NCBI GenBank assembly: GCA_025738555.1
Contig: JAOVFP010000021.1
Location: 310,001 to 374,000, forward strand
Origin: Cyathus striatus
Taxonomy: Eukaryota; Basidiomycota; Agaricomycetes; Agaricales; Nidulariaceae
Direction: 5' to 3'
Length of the DNA: 64,000 nt
The notes beneath the pieces are model-generated. The model was not told the DNA's origin and ran no database searches. It saw only the letters and a program-made list of their open reading frames with translations. Shown piece by piece: positions 22,283 through 34,284 of the stretch; the stretch's first letter is position 1, and each line of letters starts with the position of its first letter. A program made the translations under genes and the position numbers.

Positions 22283-23937
22283 ATGTCTCAAACAAAAACA
22301 GGTAGGAAATACATATCTTCACGATTCACACATACTTAAGGCGTGGGTCTACGATAGCTTTTACAGATCCACAAACCTTGAGGGGATTATATGAATCGGC
22401 ATTAAAGTTACCGGATGATGATGTCTCAAAACCTTTACATCTCCTAGCAGTCGGTTTCCAGTGCTACACGTCCAACCAACAGTTGAACAGTTTGGACGTT
22501 TCCGAGTGGTCTATACAAGCGTTCCAGTTGGCTGCCATACTTACTCCTCAACACGGCCAAGAGCTGCGAATCTTGGTACTTAGATCACTTGGCCGGGCTT
22601 TCATACAACGTTACGACCTGAGCCGACGTGTCGAAGATCTAAATCAGGCCATTTCCACACTACGGGAGGGCGTTGATTTAACCCCAGAGAATGATCCGTC
22701 GCTTCCCGATCAACTAGCGTACCTCGGATATGCTATCATGACTCGATTCAAGCAGACTGAAGAATTACGAGATATCACGGAAGTTATAGATCTTCGTCGG
22801 ATGGCTGCTTTCCTTACTCCAGAAGGAAGTTGCTCCCGATTTGAGAGTCTCATCAACCTCTCATGTGCCTTGAATAGAAGATTTGATTATACACATGAAC
22901 TAAGGGATGCGGATGAAGCAATCGAAATCATGGGGTCTACGATAGCTTTTACAGATCCACAAACCTTGAGGGGATTATATGAATCGGCGTTAAAGTTACC
23001 GGATGATGATGTCTCAAAACCTTTACATCTCCTAGTAGTCGGTCTGCTGTGCTACACGTCCAACCAACAGTTGAACAGTTTGGACATTTCCGAGTGGTCT
23101 ATACAAGCATTCCAGTTGGCTGCCATACTTACTCCTCAGCACGGCCAGGAGCTGCCGGTGTTCATACTTAGATTACATGGCCAGAGATTACTTGGCCAGG
23201 CTTTCATGCAACGTTACGACCTGACCCGACGTGTCGAAGATCTAAATCAGGCCGCTTCCATACTATGGGAGTGCATTGATTTAACCCCAGAGAATGATCC
23301 CTTGCTTCCTGATCAGCTAGCGTATCTCGGATGTGCTTTCCAGACTCGATTCGAGCAAACTGAAGAACTACGAGATCTCATGGAAGCTATAGAACTTCAT
23401 CGGGTGGCTGCTTTCCTTACTCCAGAAGGAAGTCGCTCCCAATTTGAGATTCTCTACAATCTATCATTGGCTTTACACAAAAGATTTGATTATACACATG
23501 AATTAAGCGATGCAGATGAAGCAATCGAAATCATGCATGACGTCGTCAACAACACGGATCCAGAAGATCCGCTATATTCTTCCACTCTCATCAACCTTGC
23601 CTGCACCTTGGGAACCCGCTATCGTTATAGCGGAGACTTGAGAGACGTAGGCCAAGCTATCGATGTTCAGCGTAAAACAGTTGAGAATAGGCCCAATGAT
23701 CCCCGTTTTCTGTCGAATTTGGGTAGCATGTGTAAAGCATATTTCCTGCAAACCAGGGAGCTACCACATATCCACATGTCCATTGAAGCTTATCGGAAGG
23801 CGCTATCACTGGCAGGAGATGATCATTTGCCTGTCATTCTTTTAAATTTGGGAGTGGCGCTTGGATGTCGTTTTCAAGCGACAGGTGATGTTGACGATCT
23901 TGAAGAGGCTATAGTGGCGCTCCAGTTTGCTGTTTGA
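22283..23937 (+). CDS. TPR protein lacking CHAT domain
   Basis: Exon 1 is 19 nt (MSQTKT). A 65-nt phase-1 intron 22302-22366 (GTAGGA...TTTTACAG) joins to DPQTLRGLYESALKLP, and the frame then stays open for about 520 codons to 23935-23937. The protein is built of about 40-residue TPR-like units with recurring signatures such as RRVEDLNQAxSxL, DQLAYLGxAxxTRFxQTEELRD and THELxDADEAIEIM. A 588-bp internal tandem duplication is visible. It lacks the CHAT domain: homology to copy B ends at LEEAI (about 23915), where unrelated sequence supplies QFAV and a stop. It could act as a scaffold or decoy, or be a truncated gene; neither can be shown here. Confidence 0.75.
22345..23533 (+). repeat. In-gene 588-bp tandem duplication
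   Basis: The block starting GGGTCTACGATAGCTTTTAC at 22345 recurs at 22933, offset 588 bp (196 codons). The first copy begins inside intron 1, so the second copy carries the old intron end and acceptor as coding sequence (GSTIAFTDPQTL). The second unit has a 15-bp insertion (about 23175-23195). Because 588 is divisible by three, the frame is kept. Confidence 0.88.
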
Positions 23938-25028
23938 TACGCTAGTAAAATAAAATGACGTACTTTAATTTCGATTTTCTCGTTCCGAATTTATGGAACT
24001 TCCACCTGAGCGCGTGAGTAGGACACAGCGGGGAGGGGCTGAGTTCCTGTGCCGCCTCCCATAATTTACTAAGGGATTTAAAACAAATAAACCTATAAAA
24101 AACATAAAAACTCCGCCTCAGTATGGTTTAAAACAATTTAAACAAATACATACCACTTTCTTTCAATATAACAACGTCATTTTGCAGTTGCTAGCCCAAC
24201 AGAGACCCCACTATTCATTATGACGAAGCCTCAGAGTCATAGACCAACCAAGAATGCGCGCAGAGTTGAAGACAGCCAGACCCTAGAACCAGCCCAGAAC
24301 ACGAGAATATGAGCAAAGCTATGCAGACAATACATTAGCTAAGCACGGAATGACGCCGATAGACCACGCGCAACCCATGCACAGATCACGAAGAAGAGAA
24401 AGATAGCGGGGTGAGTACGCGACGCAGCGATGGCGTTTTGTTGCGATACTGACGCGCCACGCGCATTTGATGATATAAGCAACGCCCGAAATGGTAATAG
24501 ATCGACGCGCCGCCCATACGGGCGCCCGTCGCGACATAGACACGCGTGCGCGTGCGCATGCAATTGGCTGCAGTAACAACTGGGCTAGAACAACGGAGAA
24601 ACCTAGGAATAAATTAGTAATTAGTATAGACCAAAGTAGTAACTAGATATGTCCGTAAATGTATATAGATGAGCGAGGAGGGAATGAAATGGCAGGAACT
24701 GCCAGGCATTCTTCCCCCCCACGGATAGGGCGGTTCAGACGAGATATAGAATAGAATCAGAATTGTTACGAGACGTTTGACACAGAGATTTTACGTACCA
24801 AATTGATAGTGTTGAATTGAATCTGAATTGAAATATCTTGACTTTGAATACCTTGACGCGTTCTAAAGAATAAACTAAGTTAAACTGATCTAAAAATAAC
24901 TTGTTCTAAATTTGGAATAGACACAATTGCACCCCTCGAACTTACTGAAATCGCACCTCGGGATTTGAATATTATTATAGTATTTAGGATTTCTATTCTA
25001 AGTACTTAAGAATTACTTAACTCGTCGC
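23938..25028. other. Spacer between TPR gene and TPR-CHAT copy B
   Basis: No gene recognised. AT-rich flanks enclose a CpG-dense block at about 24415-24560. A G7-type tract (the C run at 24713-24720) and an end reading GACTCAACA at about 25038 could belong to a degraded LTR element on the minus strand, but no paired LTR or TSD was found. Confidence 0.4.
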
Positions 25029-28000
25029 GTGACTCAACATGTTGTACTTATTCCTCAACACGACCAAGAGCTGCGAATCTCCATACTTAGATCACTTGGC
25101 TGGGCTTTCATGCAACATTACGACCTGAGCCGACGTGTCGAAGATCTAAATCAGGCCATTTCTACACTACGGGAGGGCATTGATTTAACCCCAGAGAATG
25201 ATCCGTCGCTTCCTGATCAGCTAGCGCACCTCGGACATGCTATCAATACTCGATTCGAGCAAGTCAAACTGGAGAACTAGGAGATATCACGGAAGTTATA
25301 GAACTTCGTCGGAAGGCTGCTTTCCTTACTCCAGAAGGAAGTCACTCTCGACTTGACAATCTCTTCACTCTATCAACGGCTTTACACGAAAGACTCAACT
25401 ACACACACGAATTGGGCGATGCAGATGAAGCAATTGAAATCATGCATGATGTCGTCAACAACATGGATCCAGAAGATCCGCTATATTCTTCCGCTCTCAA
25501 GAACCTTGCCTGCACCTTGAGAGCCCGCTCTGACCACAGCGGAGACTTGAGAGACGTAGGCCAAGCTATCGATGTTCAGCGTAAAACAGTCGAGAATATG
25601 CCCAATGATCCCCGTTTTCTGTCGAATTTGGGTGCCATGTGTAAAGCATATTTCCTGCAAACCAGGGAGCTACCACATATCCACATGTCCATTGAAGCTC
25701 ATCGGAAGGCGCTATCACTGGCAGGAGATGATCTTTTGCCTGTCACTCTTTTAAATTTGGGAGTGGCGCTTGGATTTCGTTTTAAAGCAACAGGTGATGT
25801 TGACGATCTTGAAGAGGCTATAGCGCTTGAATAGCGCGCTATTCAGATCTGTAGAGATGATGATCCAAACGTACAATGGTTCTACAGTGATCTGGGTGAC
25901 CTGTTTGGCTTTCGCTTTGCACTTACACGGGATTTGCGTGATATACATGAAGGGGTCCGGGTGCACAGAGAAGCGGTGATTCGAACACCTATTGGACACA
26001 GAGATTTGCCTGGACTCCTCAACAACCTAGGGAGTTCTATGGAACGTCTATTTCACGCTATGGGGAACGAGTCTGATCTCTCTGAAGCAATCTCGTGTCA
26101 CAAAGAAGCTGTTTCTCTAATTTTCGATGATGATATTACACAGATGTACTGCCTGAGTAATCTAGGAAGGGCATTGCGCAGTAGATATATGCTTGCACAC
26201 CAGCGATCCGACCTCGATGATGGTCTCAGCGCGTTAAGGAAGTCTGTTTCACTGTGCCCACCGAATCATACTCAACTTCCACATAATCTTTCCCATCTTG
26301 CAGTCGCATTGGTACATCTGTTCGAAAATGAACACCAACTCAAGACCATAGATGAGGCAATCTCAGTTATGGAATGGGCGATAGATATCACTCCTGAAGG
26401 GAACACTAAGTTGCCCTTGCTGCTTGATGGATTGGGAGGTTTGTTCTTCTTTCGATACAATACTACACACAGCAATGATGACATTGGAAGAGCTGCTTCG
26501 TTATACCGCCAAGCTACACAGATGCATGTTGGGTCCCCATTAATACGTCTGCACAGCAGGGGACTGTGGGGGGATTTGTCTCTTCTCGTGGATCCAGAAC
26601 AAGCCCTTCATGCATTCGAAATTATTTTTAATGACCTCGTCCCACAATTGGCATGGATTGGACGTACTATGGAACAACGATATCTCTCACTGGTAACTCT
26701 GGCGGACATTGTGAGCAGGGCGACAGCTGTAGCCATCCTATTTGAACAACTTCACATGGCCGTGGAGTGGCTAGAACAAGGTCGCTCAATCGTATGGAAC
26801 CAAGTTAATAGTTTCCACTCACCCTTAGACGATCTTCGAAAAGTGAACCCAGCCCTTTGTACGGAACTAGAAAAGATAGTGTTCGCTTTGCAGGAAGCTA
26901 GTATGCGAACAAACTCATCCGATTTGTTAGGAAGTAGTATGGCACGCAATATCTCCATTCAAGATGACGTCCTTCGGCATCAAGGTCTTGCAAAGCAATG
27001 GGATTCATTACTTTGTCAGGTTCGCACCATAAGTGGCTTCGAAGATTTTCTCTATCCAGTACCGTTTCCTGAGCTGGCTCTGAAACTACCACTGTCACGG
27101 TCTGGTCTAGTAATAGTAGTTAATGTTGATCCATTTTCTTGTGATGCTTTGGTTCTTACCCGTGACATATCATTAGAGAGCCAGGCTAATATCGTCCCCG
27201 TCCGCTTGCCTGAATTCTACGAGAGAGCAGTCATTCTTCGCGAAAGATTACATAGACTACTTTCCGGTCCTTCAACTCAGACAAGAACTGCACGCAAAGG
27301 TCGCCTTGCTATAAATGAGAAGGACCAATTTTCCATCAAGGAGCTCCTTCGGGATTTGTGGTACGAGATCATGAAGCCCATCCTTGATGTGCTTAAGCTA
27401 GAGGTAAGTAACCCTTTGGTTCCAACTTCCATGGGCGTTACAATGAACATGAACATCACAGCCTACATCAGAACCCCCTCGAATATGGTGGTGTCCAACT
27501 GGTCCTCTCGCTTTTCTTCCTCTTCATGCCGCTGGTGATTACTACTACAATGATAAAACTCAAAATCCTGGATCAAATATCATGGAATATGCGATTTCAT
27601 CTTACACACCCACTATCACGGCTTTGACACAGAGTCCATCTAATCACCACCAGCAACAGCATCAGGAGTTCAAGGGATTGCTTGCCATCAGTGAGCCAGA
27701 AGCTCTCGGTTTTTCACCTATCCCAGGTACAGCTCTGGAGATTAAACACCTGAAGCAGATATTCAGCTCATTTTCTCAAACATTCTGTAGCCTGGAAGGC
27801 AACGAAGCAACAGTGAAGAACGTCCGGGATGCTATGCCTTTGCACAACTGGATCCATCTCTCCTGCCACGCTCTCCAGAATGACAGCCCTCTCAATAGTG
27901 CATTCTATCTCCATGATGGACAGCTGTCCCTTGGAGATATAATTAAACAACCACTTCCTCATTCACAATTTGCATTCCTTTCAGCATGCGAGACAGGAAA

Positions 28001-28301
28001 GGGAGACAAAAAGCTCTCTGAAGAAGCACTTCATCTTGCAGCGGGTATGTTAGCGGTGGGGTATACTAGCGTCGTCGCAACTATGTGGTCAATCGATGAC
28101 AATAGTGCCCCACAGGTTGCAGAAGATTTTTACTCATACATATTACAGAAAGAGAATGAGAGCTCTGCAGAGTATAATTATCCAGATTGTACTAGAGCAG
28201 CATCTGCACTTCATCATGCCATAGGACGCTTTTGGCATCTGGTTGGCGATGACGAAGGTGGCCTCGTGCTTTGGGTTCCGTATATCCATGTAGGCATTTA
28301 G
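25029..28301 (+). pseudogene. TPR-CHAT protein, copy B
   Basis: 5'-truncated: it begins inside the TPR array (LIPQHDQELRISILRSLG) with no start. A 5-nt insertion near 25262 (after TRFEQ) shifts the frame. After it, TPR sequence continues until an in-frame TAG at 25832-25834 where the family has Glu-Arg (LEEAIALE/RAIQIC). From there the frame is open through the last TPRs, an inferred 58-nt phase-0 intron (27404-27461, GTAAGT...TCACAG) and the CHAT domain with SCHALQNDS (His) and LSACETGKG (Cys), ending WVPYIHVGI. The CHAT region is intact, and GMLAVGYTS shows the original sequence of the site where copy A has its LTR. A promoterless pseudogene unless an internal start is used. Confidence 0.85.
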
Positions 28302-28376
28302 GCATTTAAATAAGTACACATTTTTCATACTTTGGTATACCCTGCGTAAGTATGTGGTTCCCATAGAAGGTATCTT

Positions 28377-29773
28377 TTTTTTTAAAAAAAAATCCTGTAT
28401 TTTATGTCGGTAATGGTAAACCATATGTCGCGACAGTGTAGTGTCTACCTAATAGTGAGGTATTGTTCTAAGTATCGTATGAAGTAAGGAGGAGTTCGGT
28501 TGAGTGCAAATGCGGCTGTAAAGTATAATTCTCGGGATGCCCCACCTGGGGTAGGACACCAGGAGGTGTGTGGCTGGAGGCATCATGGTTAGTGAGTGCG
28601 CACCATGTTTTAGGTGTGAGTGGCTATGTGCCAAAGCGTTGGAACGGTGGTGTACGTCGCATAACTGGGCGTGGTGCTCGAAGTAATGGTAGTCATGAAA
28701 TTTCAGCTGAAATTGAAGCGTTCCTCGATCCTCCCCTTCGCCCTTTATTAGTCTACTTCCTTCGGTGTTGGTCTCCATAGTGGAATGTCGCCCAGTGTTT
28801 GTTTGAGGCGGCCTGTGGCATTTACATATCCAGCCAGTGTCGAGTAGTTCTCGGAGTCTGTGAGAATGATGCGCAGAGAGATGTTTCTTTTCCTGTTAGC
28901 ACACTGCGCGAATAGGGGGGATCTTTGGTTCGCAAATGCTGGGCGGCCCAGGAGGATATGATCCACAAACTCTGGGGAGTTTGTATTGCACTTCACGCAT
29001 ATGGGAGAGGCCACTTTGCCGATGTGGTGGAGATACTTATTAAGGGCAATGTGTCCTGTTATGAGCTGCGTTATCAGGCTCGTTAGTTTACGTGGTAGTT
29101 GGAGGAGCAGTGTCGAACTAAAGGATGACGACTTAGCTGAAATGTTGCGGCTGATTCGTGGGTGACATGGTGAGGAGTGCCAGTGGCTCTCTGCAGCTGC
29201 TTTAATCATCTTCTTATGAACTGAGCTAATAGCTGCTTTGGAGAGGGGGAGAGTTTGTCGCAAGAGGTGTGGTAGCTCCTTGTGAGGGTGGGATCCTCGC
29301 GTTATGGCTAATTTTGCTTCCTGGTCTGCTGCCTCATTCCCAGCTATGTCCCAATGGCCTGGGACCCATCGGAGGGTGATCTCCATCTCTGGGCCAACTG
29401 CATCTGTTAAAATGGTGAGAAATTCATCGCATATATAGTGGCCTGCACGAGGATAATGCCCCCCTGCGGCCTGAATTGAAGCTTGGTTGTCAATTGCAAA
29501 TGTGGCTGAGGCGTATCCGGCTTGTTTGCTGAGTAGGTGGGCCCCCAGAAGAAGGCCAGTACATTTCACGCTGAACACCACATAATGGGATTCTGGGCCA
29601 AGGAGATATCGGAGACGTGCTACCTCTTGTCCTTCTCGATAGAGGACTGCTGATGACCTGATTTGACCTTTGAATCCAGAACCGTCAGTATAGATTACAA
29701 TATCAGCCGTGTCCACCATATCCATTTCTGCTGCTGCCTCCTTGTTTGCTGCTATGCGAGTCGAGAAAGGGGG
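28377..29773 (-). mobile_element. 5'-truncated LINE
   Basis: An insertion absent from unit A, flanked by the 12-bp duplication AGAAGGTATCTT (28365-28376 and 29774-29785). It has a short T/A tract at its left end (the poly(A) end on the minus strand). It contains the C-terminal half of an RNase H-type LINE ORF2 (28748-29773) and about 370 bp of 3' UTR. The RT and endonuclease are missing, which is classic 5' truncation during target-primed reverse transcription. It is a different family from the LINE at 4531. Confidence 0.9.
28748..29773 (-). pseudogene. LINE ORF2 C-terminus (RNase H)
   Basis: Open from the truncation point at 29773 (PPFSTRIAANKEAAAE) to 28748. RNase H motifs: YTDGSGFKG (first Asp), then FAIDNQASI (Asp) and GHWDIAGNEAAD. 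The Glu expected in a xxAELTGLLLG context appears as Lys (SVKCTGLLLG), which would abolish catalysis. The C-terminal zinc finger CVKCNTNSPEFVDHILLGRP lacks its last Cys. It is therefore a dead fragment although the frame is open for about 340 codons. Confidence 0.85.
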
Positions 29774-30379
29774 AGAAGGTATCTTGCTTCAATCCAATTT
29801 TTACGCTGATGGAACGCTGCCGACTTCTAGCAACTTTATCTACCTTCGAGTTTCATTAGATGTGCTGGCATGCGGTTTCACTGTTAGCTAGTGATTCCAC
29901 ATGTCATCTTTCGTGGTTGCCGCCTGAGGCTTGAGCAATAGACACCAAAATGAAGCGCGATGTCTGCACGATCATTATCGCAAGAATGACGTTCAGACAC
30001 GGTAACATGACCCTCCGTCCAGGTGTAGACCTATGCAGCGACATTAGAAAATATCAGTTATGGCAGGGGAGGATCTGCGTGGTCACAAGCAATATCAGGA
30101 ACAGCGATCTGTGTTGCAGAGAATGACCAAGTACAAAGACATGACAGAAATACACTTCAAGAATAATATGTAGCAATACATTGAGTTCCAAGCGTTCAAG
30201 GGTATAATATGGGTCAGGGGTATCTTCCTCAGCCTTTCCTGGTCCGTTAGCGAATCAACCAATGCACCAGGGCTATCAACAGCTCACCATAACACCAGCT
30301 CACGCTATGAGACCTTCTTTGACAGCCTGACCATTATGTTCTTCACATCTGGTAATGACCTCCTCGAAGTAGTATTTTC
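29774..30379. other. Shared flank, unit B
   Basis: Continuation of the CHAT-gene 3' flank after the LINE fragment, homologous to 2690-3356. No gene seen. Confidence 0.6.
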
Positions 30380-30985
30380 CTACGTGCAACATGAGCCCAG
30401 TAACACGAGAAAAGCCAACAAACGAACCGACAACGGAGGCTCTATCTGCAACGACTTGTCCGGGTCCTGATGAGAAGGCTTTGAATGAGCCGACTTCTTG
30501 AAAAGCACTTTGTTCTTAAGGCGAAGGAGTCGTATCTATGAAGTGTTAGCATTGTCACCTAGCACACGAAAGCCACATGATTACAGACTTGCTTGTCGTA
30601 TTTGGCATTTTCTTCCTTCAGCTTCTCGAGCTCTTCGTAGTTCTGCTTGAGCTGCCGATTCATATCGCCCTCCTTCATCCACCGTGCCACTGCTTCATCG
30701 CGTTCCTTCGCCTTTCGCTTCCGGCTTTCTCGTTCTTTCGCCACTAATTGTGTTTGCTCGTTGACTTTCCATCGAAGATGCGCAATGTCATCGACTTTCG
30801 CGGCTAGGTCCTCTTTCATTCGAACGTCTTCCTCTCGTAGGTGGAGTTTTCTTTCCTCAATTCATCGCGGTCATTCAGGACGGGGGCAAAGCATTCTTCC
30901 AGGCTTTTCACAGACTCAAATAATCCTTCCTACCCATCAACATGTCTAGACCGAAAGTGTAAAGAGAGACTATGAACGTACTCAT
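30380..30985 (-). pseudogene. Coiled-coil gene, copy B (5' end missing)
   Basis: The exon 30819-30600 encodes a highly charged coiled coil (RKRKAKERDEAVARW, NRQLKQNYEELEKLKEENAK). A downstream exon at about 30540-30380 encodes LRLKNKVLFKKSAHSKPS, an acidic linker and a short hydrophobic end (LLAFLVLLGSCC) with a stop at 30380-30382. The segment around 30930-30860 gives an upstream coiled-coil piece (ESxKSLEE), but some positions are out of frame. The copy at 46760 extends further 5'. Function unknown; possibly a coiled-coil protein with a C-terminal membrane-proximal hydrophobic stretch. Confidence 0.5.
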
Positions 30986-32108
30986 CACCACTCCAGTGTA
31001 TGAGTGAGGAGAGAGAAAGCACCACCTCTTGAGAGTTTATATCTATGGTACCCCGCCAATCCTTTGAATTGTGTGGCACGTGTACTGAATTGGGGTGGGG
31101 TCTCTTCGACAACGAGGGTATAATCGACCAATAGGACTAAGTGGATCATTATTGGTCCACTGGTTACACTGTTAGTGAGGAGCAACGTCGTATTGTCCCC
31201 TCTTACAATCATGCACCGATCACTATCTGGTACCCTTGACTTGGAATACTGCAAGGACATGCTATACTCCAAGGCTCCTTACCGCACTCGAGGTAATAGC
31301 CTTCTGATTCGTGGCTTGTCTCTAATTCCCCCTGGTCGGCCGTAATGTTGATCTGTTATCGGCCGATAGGCGAACACGGTGACCCCCCTTCGGTGGTATC
31401 ATTCAAGAACCTCAGGCCACAGGGTCATACCAAATATACCACATCGGCCTACCACTGCTTATCGGCCAATGAAGGCGAAAATGCAGCATAAAAGCGTATA
31501 TATAGTCTGGCAACCTATACCATGAACATTCCAAAATCCGCCCTTGCCTTCAAAATACCAAGGATTCAAAGCAGCTATGACGTCCAGCAACCCAACGACC
31601 AAACCATTCGATTCATCTGGATGGTCTGCATCCACGTACAATGCAAACACGTCCTTCGTATACTCTGCCGCCTTCACTTCTCCGGTTCTGGACCTTCTAG
31701 CGACAATACCTGGAGAACGAATCCTGGACGTGGGCTGCGGTAGCGGCGAGTTGACTATCCAGCTTGCAAAACTTGTCGAGCAGCAAGAAGGCGGGATAGC
31801 TGTCGGCACAGACAACAGCGAAAGCATGGTATATCACGTCTTGTCCTGCTCGAAACACAAAAACTGACAGGGTTTCAGATCCAAAAGAGCAGGAAAAATG
31901 GACTTAAACACGCCTCGTATGTGACGCACATGCATTACAACTTCCAGACGAAATCTCCCAAATAACCACAACATTCGATGTGGTGTTCAGCAATGCAGCA
32001 TTGCACTGGTGTAAACGTGACTCTCCGGCTGTCATTGCAGGAGTACGGCGTGTTCTAAAGACCGGAGGAAGGTTTGTTGGCGAGATGGGTGGTTTCATGA
32101 ATTGCATA

Positions 32109-34284
32109 GCACCAGTAGCTTTTAATTTGATTGATCACTCCTGGTAAGCTGCTGGACAACGAAATGTTTAGTGAGCAGGGGTTTTATTGAGTGCATTTGG
32201 AATCATTATTGGCATGTGAGATCATTAAATTAATAAATTTGGGATCAATCAATGAAATCAATCCTTTTGTAGTTTGAAATCAATTCCAGTTCAATGAGAA
32301 ATCACTAGGAATCATTAGAGTGAAATCAATGACAATTAGAAAAGAAATCAATCAAAAATCAATCAAAAATCAATGAATAACTCGAAATTGTTAGGTACCC
32401 AACTACAGGATATACTAAATAGTGGGGTGGTTAACTACATACATACACTTACTTTATCTACTAGACCATAAGTCCTTTTCTAACAAGTAAACTTTTCTCT
32501 ATATTACACATACCTGGAGAGCAAAATCAATGTTGAAATCAATCACTTGTACTTAGTTTAAATCACATTTCAAAGTGAAATCATTGCTGAAATCAATCCT
32601 TTTGGACTTTATAGTATTATTGATACAAATTTGAAATCAATACTAAAATCAATGTTATTCCATAGGGAAATCAATGGGAAAATCAATGATAGTTCAATTG
32701 AAAATCATTGTCATATCATAGAGAAGTCAATCCTTTTGGACTTCATAGTATTATTGGATACAAATTTGAAATCAATGCTAAAATCAATATTATTACATAG
32801 GGAAATCAATGGGAAATCAATGGGAAAATCAATAATAGTTCAATAGAAAGTCAATGGGAAATAAATATGAAAATAAATGTCATATCATAGAGAAATCATT
32901 GCTGAAATCAATATTAAATTCAATATTATTTCAATACTTGTCTTATATTTATATTTTTCATACATAAATGCACATATTATGTAAAAAGTATTATATTGGT
33001 GATAATGGTACCATTTATGTTATGATTTTCTCTTTTATTTACATATGTTATCTTTTCTTTTCATTGACTTGTTTAGTATCACCTTTGATACCAAACACAT
33101 GACAGTTTACTTGTACAGTTTTGACTTGCAATGACTCACTTTGAGTCATTCTACTATACTTAGTTTACTTTCTTTCTTCTAACTGCACCACAGTAATGCA
33201 CAGTCAATGTGCAGCATTATGACTCAGTTTTACTTATTATTAGTATGAATTAGTTTGTATTTAAACAGTAGGAACTTGGGCTGTAGAGTTCAAGCTTAAG
33301 CTTAAATCAACCTTGTCTTACTTTGATTCATTCACTTGCTCATACTTACATCTAATCAAATTAAGAGCTTGTGAATAGAGACTTAACTTACTTGATACTG
33401 ATTGACTTGTTCTCTGAACTCATTAATCATGTGACTATTGAACTTGTATGACTAAAGTCTTGACTAGTACTAAATTATAACAACTTAGAAGATGTGATCA
33501 CATGATTTCATCATTCTAGCACTTTTGAAACTAGTATCTGTGAAGGCTATAGAATAAAATGAAGTGATATATTGATTTTAGTATTTATTTCGCATTTATT
33601 ACCATTTTGTTTCTCATTGATTTCCCTGTGATATAACATTGATTTAGTATTTATTTCGCATTTTATTGCCTATTTATTTCTCATTGATTTTCCCATTGAT
33701 TTCCCTATGTAATAATATTGATTTTAGCATTGATTTTCCCATTGATTTTAGTATTGATTTCAAATTTGTATCAATAATACTATAAAGTCCAAAAGGATTG
33801 ATTTCAGCAATGATTTCACTTTGAAATGTGATTTAAACTAAGTACAAGTGATTGATTTCAACATTGATTTTGCTCTCCAGGTATGTGTAATATAGAGAAA
33901 AGTTTACTTGTTAGAAAAGGACTTATGGTCTAGTAGATAAAGTAAGTGTATGTATGTAGTTAACCACCCCACTATTTAGTATATCCTGTAGTTGGGTACC
34001 TAACAATTTCGAGTTATTCATTGATTTTTGATTGATTTTTGATTGATTTCTTTTCTAATTGTCATTGATTTCACTCTAATGATTCCTAGTGATTTCTCAT
34101 TGAACTGGAATTGATTTCAAACTACAAAAGGATTGATTTCATTGATTGATCCCAAATTTATTAATTTAATGATCTCACATGCCAATAATGATTCCAAATG
34201 CACTCAATAAAACCCCTGCTCACTAAACATTTCGTTGTCCAGCAGCTTACCAGGAGTGATCAATCAAATTGAAAGCCACGACTC
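32109..34284. mobile_element. Fold-back element with ~530-bp inverted arms
   Basis: An insertion in unit B flanked by TGCATA (32103-32108 and 34285-34290). The left arm (about 32124-32655) and right arm (about 33741-34270) are near-perfect inverted copies for about 530 bp. Only the outermost 15 bp differ (GCACCAGTAGCTTTT against GAGTCGTGGCTTTC read inward). The arms are dense in AATCAATG/GAAATCAAT motifs, and a roughly 130-bp segment is duplicated inside the left arm (about 32600 and 32727). No transposase. The core holds an old solo LTR. The superfamily is unassigned. Confidence 0.88.
33018..33482 (-). mobile_element. Old solo LTR in fold-back core
   Basis: A 465-bp sequence TGTTATGATT...ATTATAACA, colinear over its whole length with the reverse complement of the Gypsy LTRs at 54935 and 62045 but much diverged. 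Shared blocks include GATACCAAACACA, AATGCACAGTCAATG and TATTATTAGTATGAA. Flanks ATTTA and ACTTA could be a decayed 5-bp TSD. CpG positions of the Gypsy LTR are largely TpG/CpA here (for example GCGCCGCAG against GCACCACAG). Confidence 0.8.

Noticed and set aside
24319..24579. Minus-strand ORF in the spacer between TPR copies
   Set aside because: It lies over the CpG-dense block where stops are rare, and has no recognisable motif.
32603..33780. Regularly spaced AATCAATG motifs as a CRISPR-like array
   Set aside because: Spacing is irregular, the units are imperfect, the host is a fungus, and the motifs belong to the inverted arms of a fold-back element.
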